Shown here: positions 18,679 to 28,327 of the stretch, piece after piece
Layout of the letters: each line of letters begins with the position of its first letter
How positions within the stretch are numbered: the stretch's first letter is position 1
Origin: JAAUTG01 sp964458705
GTDB lineage: Bacteria > Bacteroidota > Bacteroidia > Chitinophagales > Saprospiraceae
DNA: 64,000 nt
Assembly: GCA_964458705.1 (NCBI GenBank)
Contig: CAYWKD010000016.1
Span: forward strand, 12,318-76,317
Direction of reading: 5' to 3'
Position numbers and translations under genes: made by a program
Notes under the pieces: model-generated
Databases searched by the model: none
What the model was told of the DNA's origin: nothing
Seen by the model: only the letters and a program-made list of their open reading frames with translations

Positions 18679-20814
18679 TCAATTTGCTGCTTGTGGCTTC
18701 GGCTTGATGTCTGTACCTAAGCGTTGTAGATAAGCAATCAATGCCACAATTTCTTTATCTACTAGTCCTTCTTGTTCAATGCCGTCCTTATTTAAACTTT
18801 CTGCTATTTGCTGTGCTTGCTCTTTCAAATCTGCTACGGCCTCGTCTGCATATCCTTCTGGATAAGGTGTTTTAAGTGCTTGTAGCGTTTTGATTTTTGC
18901 TGCTGTGTAGTCTGTATTCAAGTCATCTCGTATTAACCAAGGATAGGGTGGCATAATTGAGCCCGGCGACATACTTTGCGGATCGAGCATATGATTGTAA
19001 TGCCAGCTATCAGGATATTTTCCACCTAAGCGATGCAAATCCGGACCTGTACGCTTTGATCCCCAAAGGAATGGACGATCATAAATAAATTCTCCAGATT
19101 TAGAGTATTCCCCATAACGTTCTGTTTCTGAACGGAATGGACGCACTATTTGAGAATGACAACCCATGCAGCCTTCACGAATATAAATATCTCGACCTTC
19201 TAGCTCAAGTGGCGTGTATGGCTGGACAGAGGCAATTTTTGGTACATTTTCATCTACTAGTAACATTGGGAAAATTTCTACTAGCCCACCAATTAAGATT
19301 ACGATTGCTGAACCAATTAACATTTGAACTGGACGACGCTCAATCCATCTGTGCCAGTGTTCACCTTTGTGTGCACCTGCAAGACGTTCACGGGCTGGTG
19401 CTTCTGCCGCTTCGTATTTTTCTAGTTTACCAGAACGAGCTGTTTTTACTAGGTTATAAACCATCACGATTACACCTGCAAAATAGAGTGTTCCACCTAA
19501 AGCACGCATGGCATACATGGGAAGAATTTGAGTTACTGTTTCTAGGAAGTTGCCATATTTCAAGAAACCATCCGCAGTGAACTCTTTCCACATTAGACTC
19601 TGCGTCCATCCTGCCCAATAAAGTGGAATAGCGTAAAATAAGATACCGATTGTACCAATCCAAAAATGGGCATTGGCTAACTTGGTTGAGTATAGTTTTG
19701 TGTTAAAAATGCGAGGCATTAACCAATATAACACACCGAAGGTCAACATACCATTCCAACCTAGCGTACCTACGTGGACGTGACCGATTGTCCAGTCAGT
19801 AAAGTGACTAATAGCGTTGACCGATTTGATGGAAAGCATCGGACCTTCAAATGTTGACATACCGTAGGCGGTTACGGCAACTACCATAAACTTTAAGATG
19901 GGGTCTTGTCGTACTCTATCCCATGCACCGCGAAGCGTCAATAATCCATTCAGCATACCACCCCAAGATGGTGCAATCAACATAATAGAAAAGACTGTAC
20001 CTAAAGACTGCGCCCAGTCAGGGAGCGATGTATAAAGTAAATGGTGAGGCCCTGCCCATATGTAAATAAAGATTAACGCCCAAAAATGTATAATTGAAAG
20101 CCTGTAGGAATACACTGGACGATTAGCTGCTTTTGGCAAATAGTAATACATCAATCCTAAATAAGGTGTAGTTAGGAAAAATGCAACTGCATTGTGGCCA
20201 TACCACCATTGAACTAGAGCATCCTGCACTCCTGCGAATACTGGATAACTTTTTGTTAAATTAACAGGAATTTCCAAGTTGTTACCGATGTGAAGCACCG
20301 TTACTGTAATCCAAGTAGCAATGTAGAACCAGATAGCCACATACAAATGGTTCTCACGACGCTTTAGTATAGTACCAAACATATTGATACCAAATATTAC
20401 CCAAATTACTGCAATTGCAATATCAATAGGCCACTCTAATTCTGCATACTCATGCGAACTAGTAATACCTAATGGCAGCGTTACGGCAGCCGCTAAAATA
20501 ATGGATTGCCACCCCCAGAAATGAATGTTGGAGAGGGCTTTACTGTACATGGGAGCTTTCAACAAACGTTGAAGGGAGTAATAGACTCCCATAAAAATAC
20601 CGTTACCCACGAATGCAAAAATGGCTGCATTGGTGTGCAACGGTCGAATGCGACCGAATGTCGTTGGCGCAAAGCCTAAATTTAATTCTGGGAAAACCAA
20701 TTGAAATGCTGCCCAAAGTCCTACCAGCATTCCAACAACTCCCCAAATGACAGTTGCCCATGCGAAATTTCGCACGATGACGTTGTCGTAATGAAATTGT
20801 TCAATTTTTGCCAT
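18679..20814 (-). CDS. ccoNO: Fused cbb3-type cytochrome c oxidase subunits I and II (CcoNO)
   Basis: 711 residues. Residues 1-460 are CcoN, the catalytic subunit, with heme and copper ligands visible: His60 in RPLH, His207 in WYGH, His257-258, the Glu323 of TFEGPM and His345/His347. A linker with a membrane helix (about 497-518) leads to CcoO, a c-type cytochrome with Cys549-x-x-Cys552-His553 and probable axial Met621. CcoN and CcoO are separate proteins in Proteobacteria; the fusion is common in Bacteroidota. The complex reduces oxygen at low concentration and pumps protons. It is preceded by ccoS (53 bp) and followed by ccoQ. Confidence 0.97.
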   Translation of the reverse strand: MAKIEQFHYDNVIVRNFAWATVIWGVVGMLVGLWAAFQLVFPELNLGFAPTTFGRIRPLHTNAAIFAFVGNGIFMGVYYSLQRLLKAPMYSKALSNIHFWGWQSIILAAAVTLPLGITSSHEYAELEWPIDIAIAVIWVIFGINMFGTILKRRENHLYVAIWFYIATWITVTVLHIGNNLEIPVNLTKSYPVFAGVQDALVQWWYGHNAVAFFLTTPYLGLMYYYLPKAANRPVYSYRLSIIHFWALIFIYIWAGPHHLLYTSLPDWAQSLGTVFSIMLIAPSWGGMLNGLLTLRGAWDRVRQDPILKFMVVAVTAYGMSTFEGPMLSIKSVNAISHFTDWTIGHVHVGTLGWNGMLTFGVLYWLMPRIFNTKLYSTKLANAHFWIGTIGILFYAIPLYWAGWTQSLMWKEFTADGFLKYGNFLETVTQILPMYAMRALGGTLYFAGVIVMVYNLVKTARSGKLEKYEAAEAPARERLAGAHKGEHWHRWIERRPVQMLIGSAIVILIGGLVEIFPMLLVDENVPKIASVQPYTPLELEGRDIYIREGCMGCHSQIVRPFRSETERYGEYSKSGEFIYDRPFLWGSKRTGPDLHRLGGKYPDSWHYNHMLDPQSMSPGSIMPPYPWLIRDDLNTDYTAAKIKTLQALKTPYPEGYADEAVADLKEQAQQIAESLNKDGIEQEGLVDKEIVALIAYLQRLGTDIKPKPQAAN

Positions 20815-20867
20815 AAGTTATTGAATTTTAGATGTTGTCAGAATGAAGTGAGTCAATCGAGAGAAAC

Positions 20868-21026
20868 TCATTTTGAATCATTTTTTGTTTGTTCATCCAA
20901 TAAAATTCTTACGGAAGGAGTATAGTCATCCTCGTACTGTCCTGAGCGCACTGCCCAAAAAAATGCTGCTAAAAAGCCCAATGCTATGATTAAGCTGACA
21001 ATAATAAGAGCGAAAATGATAATCAT
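20868..21026 (-). CDS. ccoS: CcoS, cbb3 oxidase maturation protein (52 residues)
   Basis: A short frame of 52 codons, ATG at 21026 to TGA at 20868. The protein starts MIIIFALIIVSLIIALGF, a single membrane helix. After the helix come FFWAVRSGQYEDD and a short tail with RILLDE. The helix followed by Phe-Trp-Ala-x-x-x-Gly-Gln-Tyr-Asp/Glu-Asp is the CcoS signature. CcoS is needed for heme and copper insertion into the catalytic subunit. It is the first gene of the operon and lies 91 bp from the FNR-type palindrome. Confidence 0.93.
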   Translation of the reverse strand: MIIIFALIIVSLIIALGFLAAFFWAVRSGQYEDDYTPSVRILLDEQTKNDSK

Positions 21027-21116
21027 AATTGTTGCGTTTTACTCCTCCGAAAAAGATTTGACTGCAAGGTAATTTCAGCAAAAGGGTTGGCTTATGACTG
21101 ATGTCAAGCGAGGTGG

Positions 21117-21130
21117 GTGATTTTTATCAC
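21117..21130. promoter_or_regulatory. FNR/Crp-family palindrome upstream of the cco operon
   Basis: GTGATTTTTATCAC is a perfect 5-4-5 inverted repeat and fits the TTGAT-N4-ATCAA consensus of the FNR/Crp family at four of five bases per arm. Its centre is 97 bp before the ccoS ATG, a suitable place for oxygen-dependent activation of a cbb3 oxidase. The regulator itself is not in the window. Confidence 0.65.
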
Positions 21131-21264
21131 ATAATTAATTCGATGTTTAAAAGTGTTTAACGCTACTCTTAATTTGGGTTATAAAGTCTTAACAAAGACT
21201 TATTTGGCGTGGTCTTGATGCAGTAAGTATTTGTATTATTTGGCAATTTTATTGCGTGAGGTAT

Positions 21265-21302
21265 AAAAAAGCCCTAGCCTTGATAGAAGACTAGGGCTTT
21301 TT
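21265..21302 (-). terminator. Intrinsic terminator of otsAB
   Basis: A GCCCTAG stem and its complement with flanking A and T runs and a 13-nt loop, 64 bp after the otsAB stop. On the minus strand the stem is followed by six T residues. The symmetrical A/T flanks could also stop plus-strand transcripts. It insulates the cco promoter from readthrough. Confidence 0.85.
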
Positions 21303-21366
21303 GCTATTTAAGAAAGGAGGTATTCGTCACGGAAGTATTGATCCTAATGAGTTAGTACTTCTAATA

Positions 21367-23541
21367 CTACTCTGCTAATCGCTTCAATAATGCACGCACA
21401 TCCTCCACATTAAGTAAATTAAATTTGGCATCTGTTTTAGCTAATCCAACTTTGATGGTGTAAGCATGCTCGGGCATTGCATTAAAAGTGTCTTCATCGG
21501 TGTGATCGTCTCCAATTGCAAAAATAAAGTCATAGTTGCTTGCACTTAGCCAATTGGAAATGGCTTTTCCCTTATTAACTCCTGCATTTTTAATTTCTAC
21601 TACTTTATTGCCTTCTAGCACTTGCAAGTCCAAGTTTGCGATCAGATAGCGGAGCACGTCGCGAAATTCTCTTACTCTCTTTTCTCCTAAGTCCCTATCA
21701 ATATTTCGATAGTGCCAAGCGACAGAGTATTGTTTTTCTTCGATGAAAGAACCAGGTGTTCGCTCTACTAAGTTTTCTAATAAAGTTCGGATTTCTGGTT
21801 TCCAATCATCGCGTAAGCCTTGAGATTGATACCACTTATCTTGATGTTTCATCCAAACACCATGCTCGGCGGAGAAATCTGTACCAATATGACCTAACCA
21901 ACTTTCTAGCGTTTCTCGGTCTCTGCCACTACTCACTACTACATTATTTTGAGGTTTTGCGTGAAGCCTAGCGATTATATCAAGTAATTCTTCATCTGGC
22001 ATAACAGCTTGTGGATCAATGTGAAAATTCATCATTGTGCCATCATAGTCTAGCACTAGCAAACGGTTCTGAGCATTTTGATAGGCTTGTACTAGCTTTT
22101 CTTGCTCTTCTTGGTTTAATAAATTTGTACGGCTTTCATTTTGTTTGTTCATTAATTTTATTTGTTCATTCATAAATGTATTAGCCCAATGCTTCACGTT
22201 GTACTTCTTTAATTTCTTCTGCATTTCTTCTAAGCGATAGGCTTGCTCCTCTTCGTCCATCTCTAAGGCTTGTATGATGGCGTTGACCATATCATTTAGA
22301 TCCATCGGATTGATCGTAATTGCCTCTATCAATTCATTGGCAGCACCAGCCATTTCACTCAAAATTAGTACTCCACGTTTGTTCTGTTCTTTGCTAGCTA
22401 CGTACTCTTTAGCTACCAGATTCATTCCATCACGAATAGGGGTAATCATAGCTATATCCGCTAGTTCATAAAGTGTGGTCAATTCATGGAAATTAACAGA
22501 GCGATACAAATACTTAATAGGTGTCCAGTCAAAGCCTCCAAATTGACTATTAACCTCTCCACAAAGTACATCAACAGTATGTTTTAAATCTTGATATTGA
22601 TCTACGCCAGAGCGAGAAGGCACAACAATCATGACGAGTGAAACTTTTCTATGATATTCAGGATGACGCTCAAGAAAGCGAGCAAATGCTTTTATTCGTT
22701 GCGGGATTCCTTTAGTGTAATCCAAGCGATCTACGGAAAGTATTAATCGTTGATTTTGAGCTAGTTTTTTGATAAAGAAGACATCATCCTCCTGATCGTC
22801 ATTTGTGTCAGGAAATGCGTATTTTTCATAGTCAATACCCATTGGGAAGACATCCACATTGACAATTCGGTTGCCTACCTTCATTTTTCCAAAGTTATGC
22901 TCAAATCCTGTGATACGATAGGCTGCACTTAAAAAATGACGCATATAATTGAATGTGTGGAAGCCAATCTGGTCTGCACCTAGTACACCATTCAATATTT
23001 CTTCCCTCCAAGGCAGGATTCTAAAGATTTCATAGGAAGGAAAGGGAATGTGCAAAAAATAACCAATTGAAATATCGGGGAAGGCTGCCCTAATCATAGC
23101 GGGTAGTAGCATGAGTTGATAATCATGTACCCAAACTAATTCGTCTCCTTTTAATAAAGGTATGACAGCATCTGCAAATTTCTGATTGGCTTGTTGATAA
23201 CTGTCCCAGTAAGCATCGCTGTAAGTTGTGTATTGCGTGAAGTAGTGAAAATGAGGCCACAATGTTTTGTTGCTAAACCCTTCGTAGTAGAGTTTCATAT
23301 CTTCTTGAGTCAAGAAAACAGGCACTAAATTTTGTTTTTTCAAGTCGGCTCTCACTGATTCGCGCTCCCATTCATCCACAATTTCTTGTCCAGGCCATCC
23401 TACCCATAGTTTATCAAGCGAATCATCAAGGGAGTTTAAGCCCGTTGCAAGACCGCCTGCACTGGGATAATAAATAAGTTTATCGGCTGTTTTTTTTATG
23501 GTAACAGGCAAACGATTAGAAATAATGACAAGTCGAGACAT
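21367..23541 (-). CDS. otsAB: Bifunctional trehalose-6-phosphate synthase / trehalose-phosphatase
   Basis: 724 residues. Residues 1 to about 470 are a GT20 glycosyltransferase (SNRLPVT near the start, WVHDYQLMLLP, DRLDYTKGIP and the DGMNLVAKE donor-binding motif) that makes trehalose-6-phosphate from UDP-glucose and glucose-6-phosphate. Residues about 490-724 are a HAD phosphatase (DYDGT with Asp498 and Asp500, GDDHTDED at 677-684) that releases trehalose. Both activities in one chain resemble the eukaryotic and Bacteroidota TPS-TPP arrangement rather than the separate otsA and otsB of enterobacteria. It likely serves osmotic or desiccation protection. It is a single-gene unit ending in a strong terminator. 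Confidence 0.95.
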   Translation of the reverse strand: MSRLVIISNRLPVTIKKTADKLIYYPSAGGLATGLNSLDDSLDKLWVGWPGQEIVDEWERESVRADLKKQNLVPVFLTQEDMKLYYEGFSNKTLWPHFHYFTQYTTYSDAYWDSYQQANQKFADAVIPLLKGDELVWVHDYQLMLLPAMIRAAFPDISIGYFLHIPFPSYEIFRILPWREEILNGVLGADQIGFHTFNYMRHFLSAAYRITGFEHNFGKMKVGNRIVNVDVFPMGIDYEKYAFPDTNDDQEDDVFFIKKLAQNQRLILSVDRLDYTKGIPQRIKAFARFLERHPEYHRKVSLVMIVVPSRSGVDQYQDLKHTVDVLCGEVNSQFGGFDWTPIKYLYRSVNFHELTTLYELADIAMITPIRDGMNLVAKEYVASKEQNKRGVLILSEMAGAANELIEAITINPMDLNDMVNAIIQALEMDEEEQAYRLEEMQKKLKKYNVKHWANTFMNEQIKLMNKQNESRTNLLNQEEQEKLVQAYQNAQNRLLVLDYDGTMMNFHIDPQAVMPDEELLDIIARLHAKPQNNVVVSSGRDRETLESWLGHIGTDFSAEHGVWMKHQDKWYQSQGLRDDWKPEIRTLLENLVERTPGSFIEEKQYSVAWHYRNIDRDLGEKRVREFRDVLRYLIANLDLQVLEGNKVVEIKNAGVNKGKAISNWLSASNYDFIFAIGDDHTDEDTFNAMPEHAYTIKVGLAKTDAKFNLLNVEDVRALLKRLAE

Positions 23542-23697
23542 AATGAATGATATCTGGTTAGGTGACGCAATAAAATTAGTAAAAAGGATTGGCTTATGCT
23601 AAATTTTAGATTTAAAATTTTTACCAAGCAATGAAAATTGTACGAACATCAGTTGTAAAAGGCTAAGTCAAGACAACTTTTTTGTAGCATTGCTCGA

Positions 23698-24411
23698 CTA
23701 ACTCAGACATTTTAGATACTTATGAATCGCTTTTTCTAAACCAAAGTACAAAGCATCAGCGATGAGCGCATGACCAATAGAAACCTCTAGTAGATTTTCT
23801 ACATGACGAGCGTAATACGTCAAGTTATCGAGGTTTAGATCGTGCCCTGCATTAATTCCAACACCTAATTCATTGGCTAATTTAGCACAGCGAATATGCG
23901 GTTCTATTGCTTTAGTAGGATCAACTGCATATTGATGAGCATAATGACCTGTGTAAAATTCAATACGATCTGCACCTACTGCTTTTGCGCCTTCCACATA
24001 TTTTTCTTCGGCATCTACAAAGATGGCAACGCGAATATTTCTTTCCTGCAGTTGAGTAGTAATATCTTTCAGGAAGTCATAATGTTTGATTGTATCCCAT
24101 CCACTATCAGAAGTAAGTTGATCGGGGGAGTCTGGCACAAGTGTGCATTGATGAGGAAGATTATCCAGCACCAGTTGCATGAATTTGGGAGTTGGATTAC
24201 CCTCAACGTTAAACTCTGTTTTGATGTTTTCTTTTAAAAGAGGAACATCACTGTATTTGATATGCCGCTCATCGGGGCGTGGATGCACCGTAATGCCTTG
24301 ACCACCAAAGGATTCGCAATCTTTTGCTACTTGAACAAGATTAGGTAGATTGCCACCTCTGGAGTTTCGCAATAATGCGACTTTATTCACATTTACACTA
24401 AGTCTAGTCAT
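23698..24411 (-). CDS. pdxJ: Pyridoxine 5'-phosphate synthase
   Basis: 237 residues from the ATG at 24411 (MTRLSVNVNKVALLRNSRG), which matches the usual start of PdxJ; the frame is open further upstream but the family does not extend there. It condenses 1-deoxyxylulose-5-phosphate with 3-amino-1-hydroxyacetone-phosphate to pyridoxine phosphate in the TIM-barrel fold. Motifs seen: GGQGITVHPRPDERHI, the EFNVEGNP strand, and GINAGHDLNLDN near the C-terminus. It is divergently transcribed from the Gfo/Idh oxidoreductase gene. Confidence 0.96.
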   Translation of the reverse strand: MTRLSVNVNKVALLRNSRGGNLPNLVQVAKDCESFGGQGITVHPRPDERHIKYSDVPLLKENIKTEFNVEGNPTPKFMQLVLDNLPHQCTLVPDSPDQLTSDSGWDTIKHYDFLKDITTQLQERNIRVAIFVDAEEKYVEGAKAVGADRIEFYTGHYAHQYAVDPTKAIEPHIRCAKLANELGVGINAGHDLNLDNLTYYARHVENLLEVSIGHALIADALYFGLEKAIHKYLKCLS

Positions 24412-24664
24412 AGAATGGTTATCGTATTTTATTGACAGTTGCACAAATAATCCAACTGTGCTTTTTAACAATTGCTCGGAATCAACAGTTCGTGAAGCTA
24501 CTGGTTTATTGTACTAAAAATGTGATGGAATTTTTTGATGATTAAACTCAAAAAATAAATTGAACGTCAATGAGTGAAAGCATATCTGCTGTTCGGATTT
24601 TTTAGTTATTCAACGATTAAAAGTATTGAACCGTTATTATAAAATTCGAGTGATATATTAAGAA

Positions 24665-25663
24665 ATGAGACGATTAAAAATTGGAGTATTGGGTGTAGGG
24701 CATTTAGGTAAAATCCACCTAAAGTGTTTACATTTATTAGAAGAAATCTATCAGATTATAGGTTTTTATGATCCAGATGATTTTAACGCTCAATTAGCCA
24801 TGAATGCTTATCCGATTAAGCGGTTTGAAACGATAGATGATCTATTGGCAGCGGTTGACGTGGTAGATGTTGTAACACCTACTAATACTCATTTTCAGTT
24901 AGCACAACAGGCACTTCGCGCAGGTAAGCATTTGTTCATAGAGAAGCCCGTTACTAAGACACTTGAAGAAGCAAAGGTCTTGTTGAATTTAGCACAAGAA
25001 AAATCCCTAAAAGTTCAGGTTGGTCATGTTGAACGATTTAATCCTGCTCTACTAGCTATGAGTAGTCATTTGATAAAGCCTATGTTCATTGAAGGTCATC
25101 GTTTGGCTCAGTTTAATCCAAGGGGTACAGATGTTTCTGTCGTATTAGATTTAATGATTCATGATATAGATATTGTGTTGAGTTTAGTTCAGTCAGAAAT
25201 TGAGCAAGTCAGTGCTAGTGGAGTTGCGGTTGTTAGCGATAGTCCTGATATTGCAAATGCAAGGATTGAATTTAAAAATGGCTGTGTTGCCAATCTTACA
25301 GCGAGTCGGATTTCGATAAAGCAGATGCGAAAGTTGAGACTTTTTCAACCTAACAGGTATGTAAGTTTGGATTTTCTAGAAAAGAAAGTACAGTCAGTTC
25401 AGTTAAATGCGAAGCAGGAAACTTCCTTTGCCATTCCCATTTCTACTAATGAAGGTGAAAAATGGATGACGATTGAAGAACCTGCCATTGAACCTGCCAA
25501 TGCAATCAAAGAGGAGCTAAAGTCGCTAGCGCTGAGCATTCAAACCGATCAAACACCTCGCGTATCTTTAGAAGATGGCTATAAGGCCTTGAAACTAGCG
25601 TATCAAATTATTGAAAGCATACAGGAGCGACAAGATAAGGCATTTGTGAAGCAAATGATCTAA
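24665..25663 (+). CDS. Gfo/Idh/MocA family oxidoreductase
   Basis: 332 residues. An N-terminal Rossmann fold carries GVLGVGHLGKIH (about 7-18), and EKPVTKT at about 99-105 marks the dinucleotide-dependent sugar dehydrogenase family. The C-terminal half is the alpha/beta substrate domain (HDIDIVLSL). The substrate cannot be named. Proximity to lptB hints at a lipopolysaccharide or nucleotide-sugar role, which is inference. The last four bases overlap the convergent lptB. Confidence 0.9.
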   Translation: MRRLKIGVLGVGHLGKIHLKCLHLLEEIYQIIGFYDPDDFNAQLAMNAYPIKRFETIDDLLAAVDVVDVVTPTNTHFQLAQQALRAGKHLFIEKPVTKTLEEAKVLLNLAQEKSLKVQVGHVERFNPALLAMSSHLIKPMFIEGHRLAQFNPRGTDVSVVLDLMIHDIDIVLSLVQSEIEQVSASGVAVVSDSPDIANARIEFKNGCVANLTASRISIKQMRKLRLFQPNRYVSLDFLEKKVQSVQLNAKQETSFAIPISTNEGEKWMTIEEPAIEPANAIKEELKSLALSIQTDQTPRVSLEDGYKALKLAYQIIESIQERQDKAFVKQMI

Positions 25664-26412
25664 TGCTGTGATTCTACATTTATTATTTTTCGGCGCAGTT
25701 CAAAGTTTTTACCCAAATAAACTTTTCTTACCATTTCGTCAGCGGCTAACTCCTCGGCAGTACCCGATTTCAGAATATTTCCCTCGAACATCAAATAAGC
25801 TCTATCCGTTATGGAAAGCGTCTCTTGAACGTTATGATCGGTGATGAGAATGCCTATATTCTTAGTTTTGAGTTTAGCTACAATATATTGAATATCCTCT
25901 ACGGCAATTGGATCAATGCCTGCAAAGGGTTCGTCTAAAAGGATAAAACTAGGATCAGTTGCTAAAGCTCTAGCAATTTCTGTGCGTCGCCTCTCTCCAC
26001 CAGATAGTGTATCGCCATTGTTCTTGCGCACCTTCTCTAAACTAAATTCTCCGATTAAGGATTCCATTTTTTCTATCTGATCTTTTTTGTTTAGTCGAGT
26101 CATTTCTAGGACTGCCTTGATATTATCTTCCACACTTAATTTTCTGAATATGGATGGTTCTTGTGGCAAATAACCAATGCCTAGCTGTGCTCGCTTATAC
26201 ATGGGCAAGTCTGTGATGTCTTGTTGCTCCAAAAAAACCCGTCCCGCATTGGGTTTGATAAAGCCTACTGTCATATAGAAAGTCGTTGTTTTACCTGCTC
26301 CATTAGGTCCTAGCAGTCCTACTATCTCTCCTTTGTTTACTTCCAAAGAGACTCCTTTCACTACTTTTTGGCTGCCATATATTTTTACGAGTTGATCACT
26401 TCTTAATTTCAT
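25660..26412 (-). CDS. lptB: LPS export ABC transporter ATP-binding protein LptB
   Basis: 250 residues. Walker A GPNGAGKTT (35-43), Q-loop YLPQEPSIF, signature LSGGERRR, Walker B with FILLDEPFAGIDP, and the ITDHNVQET switch. The Tyr-Leu-Pro-Gln-Glu stretch and overall length are typical of LptB (YhbG). It powers extraction of lipopolysaccharide from the inner membrane through LptFG, LptC and LptA, none of which is in the window. It starts 18 bp after the preceding lipoprotein gene ends only in the opposite sense: it lies downstream of that gene on the same strand, so the two may be co-transcribed. Confidence 0.94.
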   Translation of the reverse strand: MKLRSDQLVKIYGSQKVVKGVSLEVNKGEIVGLLGPNGAGKTTTFYMTVGFIKPNAGRVFLEQQDITDLPMYKRAQLGIGYLPQEPSIFRKLSVEDNIKAVLEMTRLNKKDQIEKMESLIGEFSLEKVRKNNGDTLSGGERRRTEIARALATDPSFILLDEPFAGIDPIAVEDIQYIVAKLKTKNIGILITDHNVQETLSITDRAYLMFEGNILKSGTAEELAADEMVRKVYLGKNFELRRKIINVESQH

Positions 26413-26430
26413 ATTCTTTTGGTTAGCTTA

Positions 26431-28062
26431 TCATTGATTAAATAAAACTTCTGCTTCTAAGTCCCAGTTGGCTCTCAGGGTTTCAAGTTCTTTAGTCATG
26501 ATGGGTTCAGGTTGGCGTTTCAAATCATAATTACCAGTATCCCATCTGCCATTGCCGTTCAAGTCTGTAATAATCGTAACGGCGTATTTACCTGCGTTTA
26601 TTGTTGAGAAAGTATGTTTCCAACTTTTAGTAGCTTTAACTTTAAAGATTTCTAATACTGTTTGCCCTTTTTCGAGTTGAATCACATACTGCTGTAAAGA
26701 GTCTAAACTATTGACTACTAAATTGATAGTTCCAAATTCTTTTTCCGATTGTACTTCGATACTTTGCTGTATGGTATCGGTATTACTCAATCCATAAATA
26801 TCAGTCAAAGCACTAGGCAGTAGGATTAGCTCATAGTTCAGTGATTGTTTCCATTGAGGCTGCACAAACAGGCTTCGATAGGTGCTGATGGAGTCAATAG
26901 AAAGCTGAACTTGCACTGCTGCTTCGGTAGAGTCTTCTAAAATTTGAATCAAGGAAGTATCAATTACTGCAATTGGATGATTAAAGGTCAGTTGAAAGGG
27001 TTGCTTAGGATTTTGCTTGATTGTATTTTTAGCCTCTGAGGTCAATCTTAACTGGGTATTGTCCAAGAAGTCTGATTGCTTTTCTTTATTGACATTGATT
27101 GTATCAGAAAAGAGCGTATCTTTTGACACAATAATTTGCCAGTTTTCTGCTTCTCCCAGTTCATACCAAAGTCGGAGGGAGTCTTTTTCGTAATCAAATA
27201 GTACCGTAGGAATATTAGCTTCATATCTAAAGTTCAAATCCTGCGGTGGCTGATTAAAAGCCATTTTGATTAAGCCATATTTTGATTTATCTATATTATT
27301 TGTCTTCAAAGATGGTCGCTCTAAAAATAATTCGATATCCAACTTGGGTTGCAGGGTATCATTGACTACAATGAAGCTATCCAAGAAGCCGATGCGCTCA
27401 TTTTCAGCATCGAATAAATAATTCAGGTTCTGATCTTCCAATGCAAAAACTTTGAAGGTATCCGTGCGAACGTTCTGAATACTGAAATCTCCATCCTTAC
27501 TGGTTCTTGCAAAATAAAAAGGACGTTCAGTGCGAACCACTGTATCTGCAAGATTATCGTAGAGCATGACCAATATCTTCTCCAATGGTTTTTTAGTTAA
27601 AATATCTGCTATGCGACCGGTTACTTGAAGTGAATCAATAAAATCACCCGTCGAAAAAACGTATCGCAAGTTTTCTGGTACGTTTCCTTCTGTTAGATCT
27701 TTAATGGACGCTCCAAAGTTGATTGTGTAAGTAGCATTTTCTCGGAGTGGTGTTTGTTTATCAAAAATAACTTGCACCGTTTTCTTTTTTAGCACAATTT
27801 CTGGTTGCGGCTGAATAGGAGGCGAAATAACGACTTGGTTAAAGACATCATCCAAGCGAACCCACTCATCAAATGTGAGTTCAATCATATCCAAATCAAA
27901 ATTAGTTAATTCGTTGGGAGTAGATAGCGAGCTATCAATTTGAGGAGGCGTCTCGTCTCTGGGGCCGCCACCTAAGGTGCCGGGATTGGCACATGCAACT
28001 GACAGCAAAGAAATAATCAGTACCCCGTAGCCAATGTTTAGTATCCAATCTAAATGCCGCAT
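26431..28062 (-). CDS. Ig-like domain lipoprotein (SbsA-type Big_5 domain)
   Basis: 543 residues. The signal peptide ends in the lipobox LSVAC (Cys24), followed by ANPGTLGGGPRDETPP, a start typical of a Bacteroidota lipoprotein family. Residues about 35-140 form an SbsA-type Ig-like domain (TPPQIDSS at its start, TYTINFG at its end). A carboxypeptidase-regulatory-like beta-sandwich may follow (about 145-230). The rest is beta-rich without a recognisable active site. Role unknown; it is predicted to sit in the outer membrane. lptB follows at 18 bp on the same strand. Confidence 0.85.
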   Translation of the reverse strand: MRHLDWILNIGYGVLIISLLSVACANPGTLGGGPRDETPPQIDSSLSTPNELTNFDLDMIELTFDEWVRLDDVFNQVVISPPIQPQPEIVLKKKTVQVIFDKQTPLRENATYTINFGASIKDLTEGNVPENLRYVFSTGDFIDSLQVTGRIADILTKKPLEKILVMLYDNLADTVVRTERPFYFARTSKDGDFSIQNVRTDTFKVFALEDQNLNYLFDAENERIGFLDSFIVVNDTLQPKLDIELFLERPSLKTNNIDKSKYGLIKMAFNQPPQDLNFRYEANIPTVLFDYEKDSLRLWYELGEAENWQIIVSKDTLFSDTINVNKEKQSDFLDNTQLRLTSEAKNTIKQNPKQPFQLTFNHPIAVIDTSLIQILEDSTEAAVQVQLSIDSISTYRSLFVQPQWKQSLNYELILLPSALTDIYGLSNTDTIQQSIEVQSEKEFGTINLVVNSLDSLQQYVIQLEKGQTVLEIFKVKATKSWKHTFSTINAGKYAVTIITDLNGNGRWDTGNYDLKRQPEPIMTKELETLRANWDLEAEVLFNQ

Positions 28063-28327
28063 TGAGTCTTTTAATTTTTGCGTAGTTGTACTTGGTAATC
28101 AATATTTTAGTAACGATCACTTGGTCTTATGTTGTAAGCATTTCATTTATAGCTGTGTTACTTACAAGCTGCAATTTAGATACACTTATTTTATCAACCA
28201 ACCAAATACTTGTCTTTCACTTTTTGTTATTACTTTTGAGAAAATTACTTTTTGCAAAGAAAGACGTCCAAGAGAATAAATTATTTATTCGCTGATAGCA
28301 TCAGCAAGAAAAACACAAGTATCAATT

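Noticed and set aside
28034..28295. Two plus-strand frames (81 and 69 residues) ahead of the DUF937 gene
   Set aside because: They overlap each other and the start of the lipoprotein gene, and show no family features.
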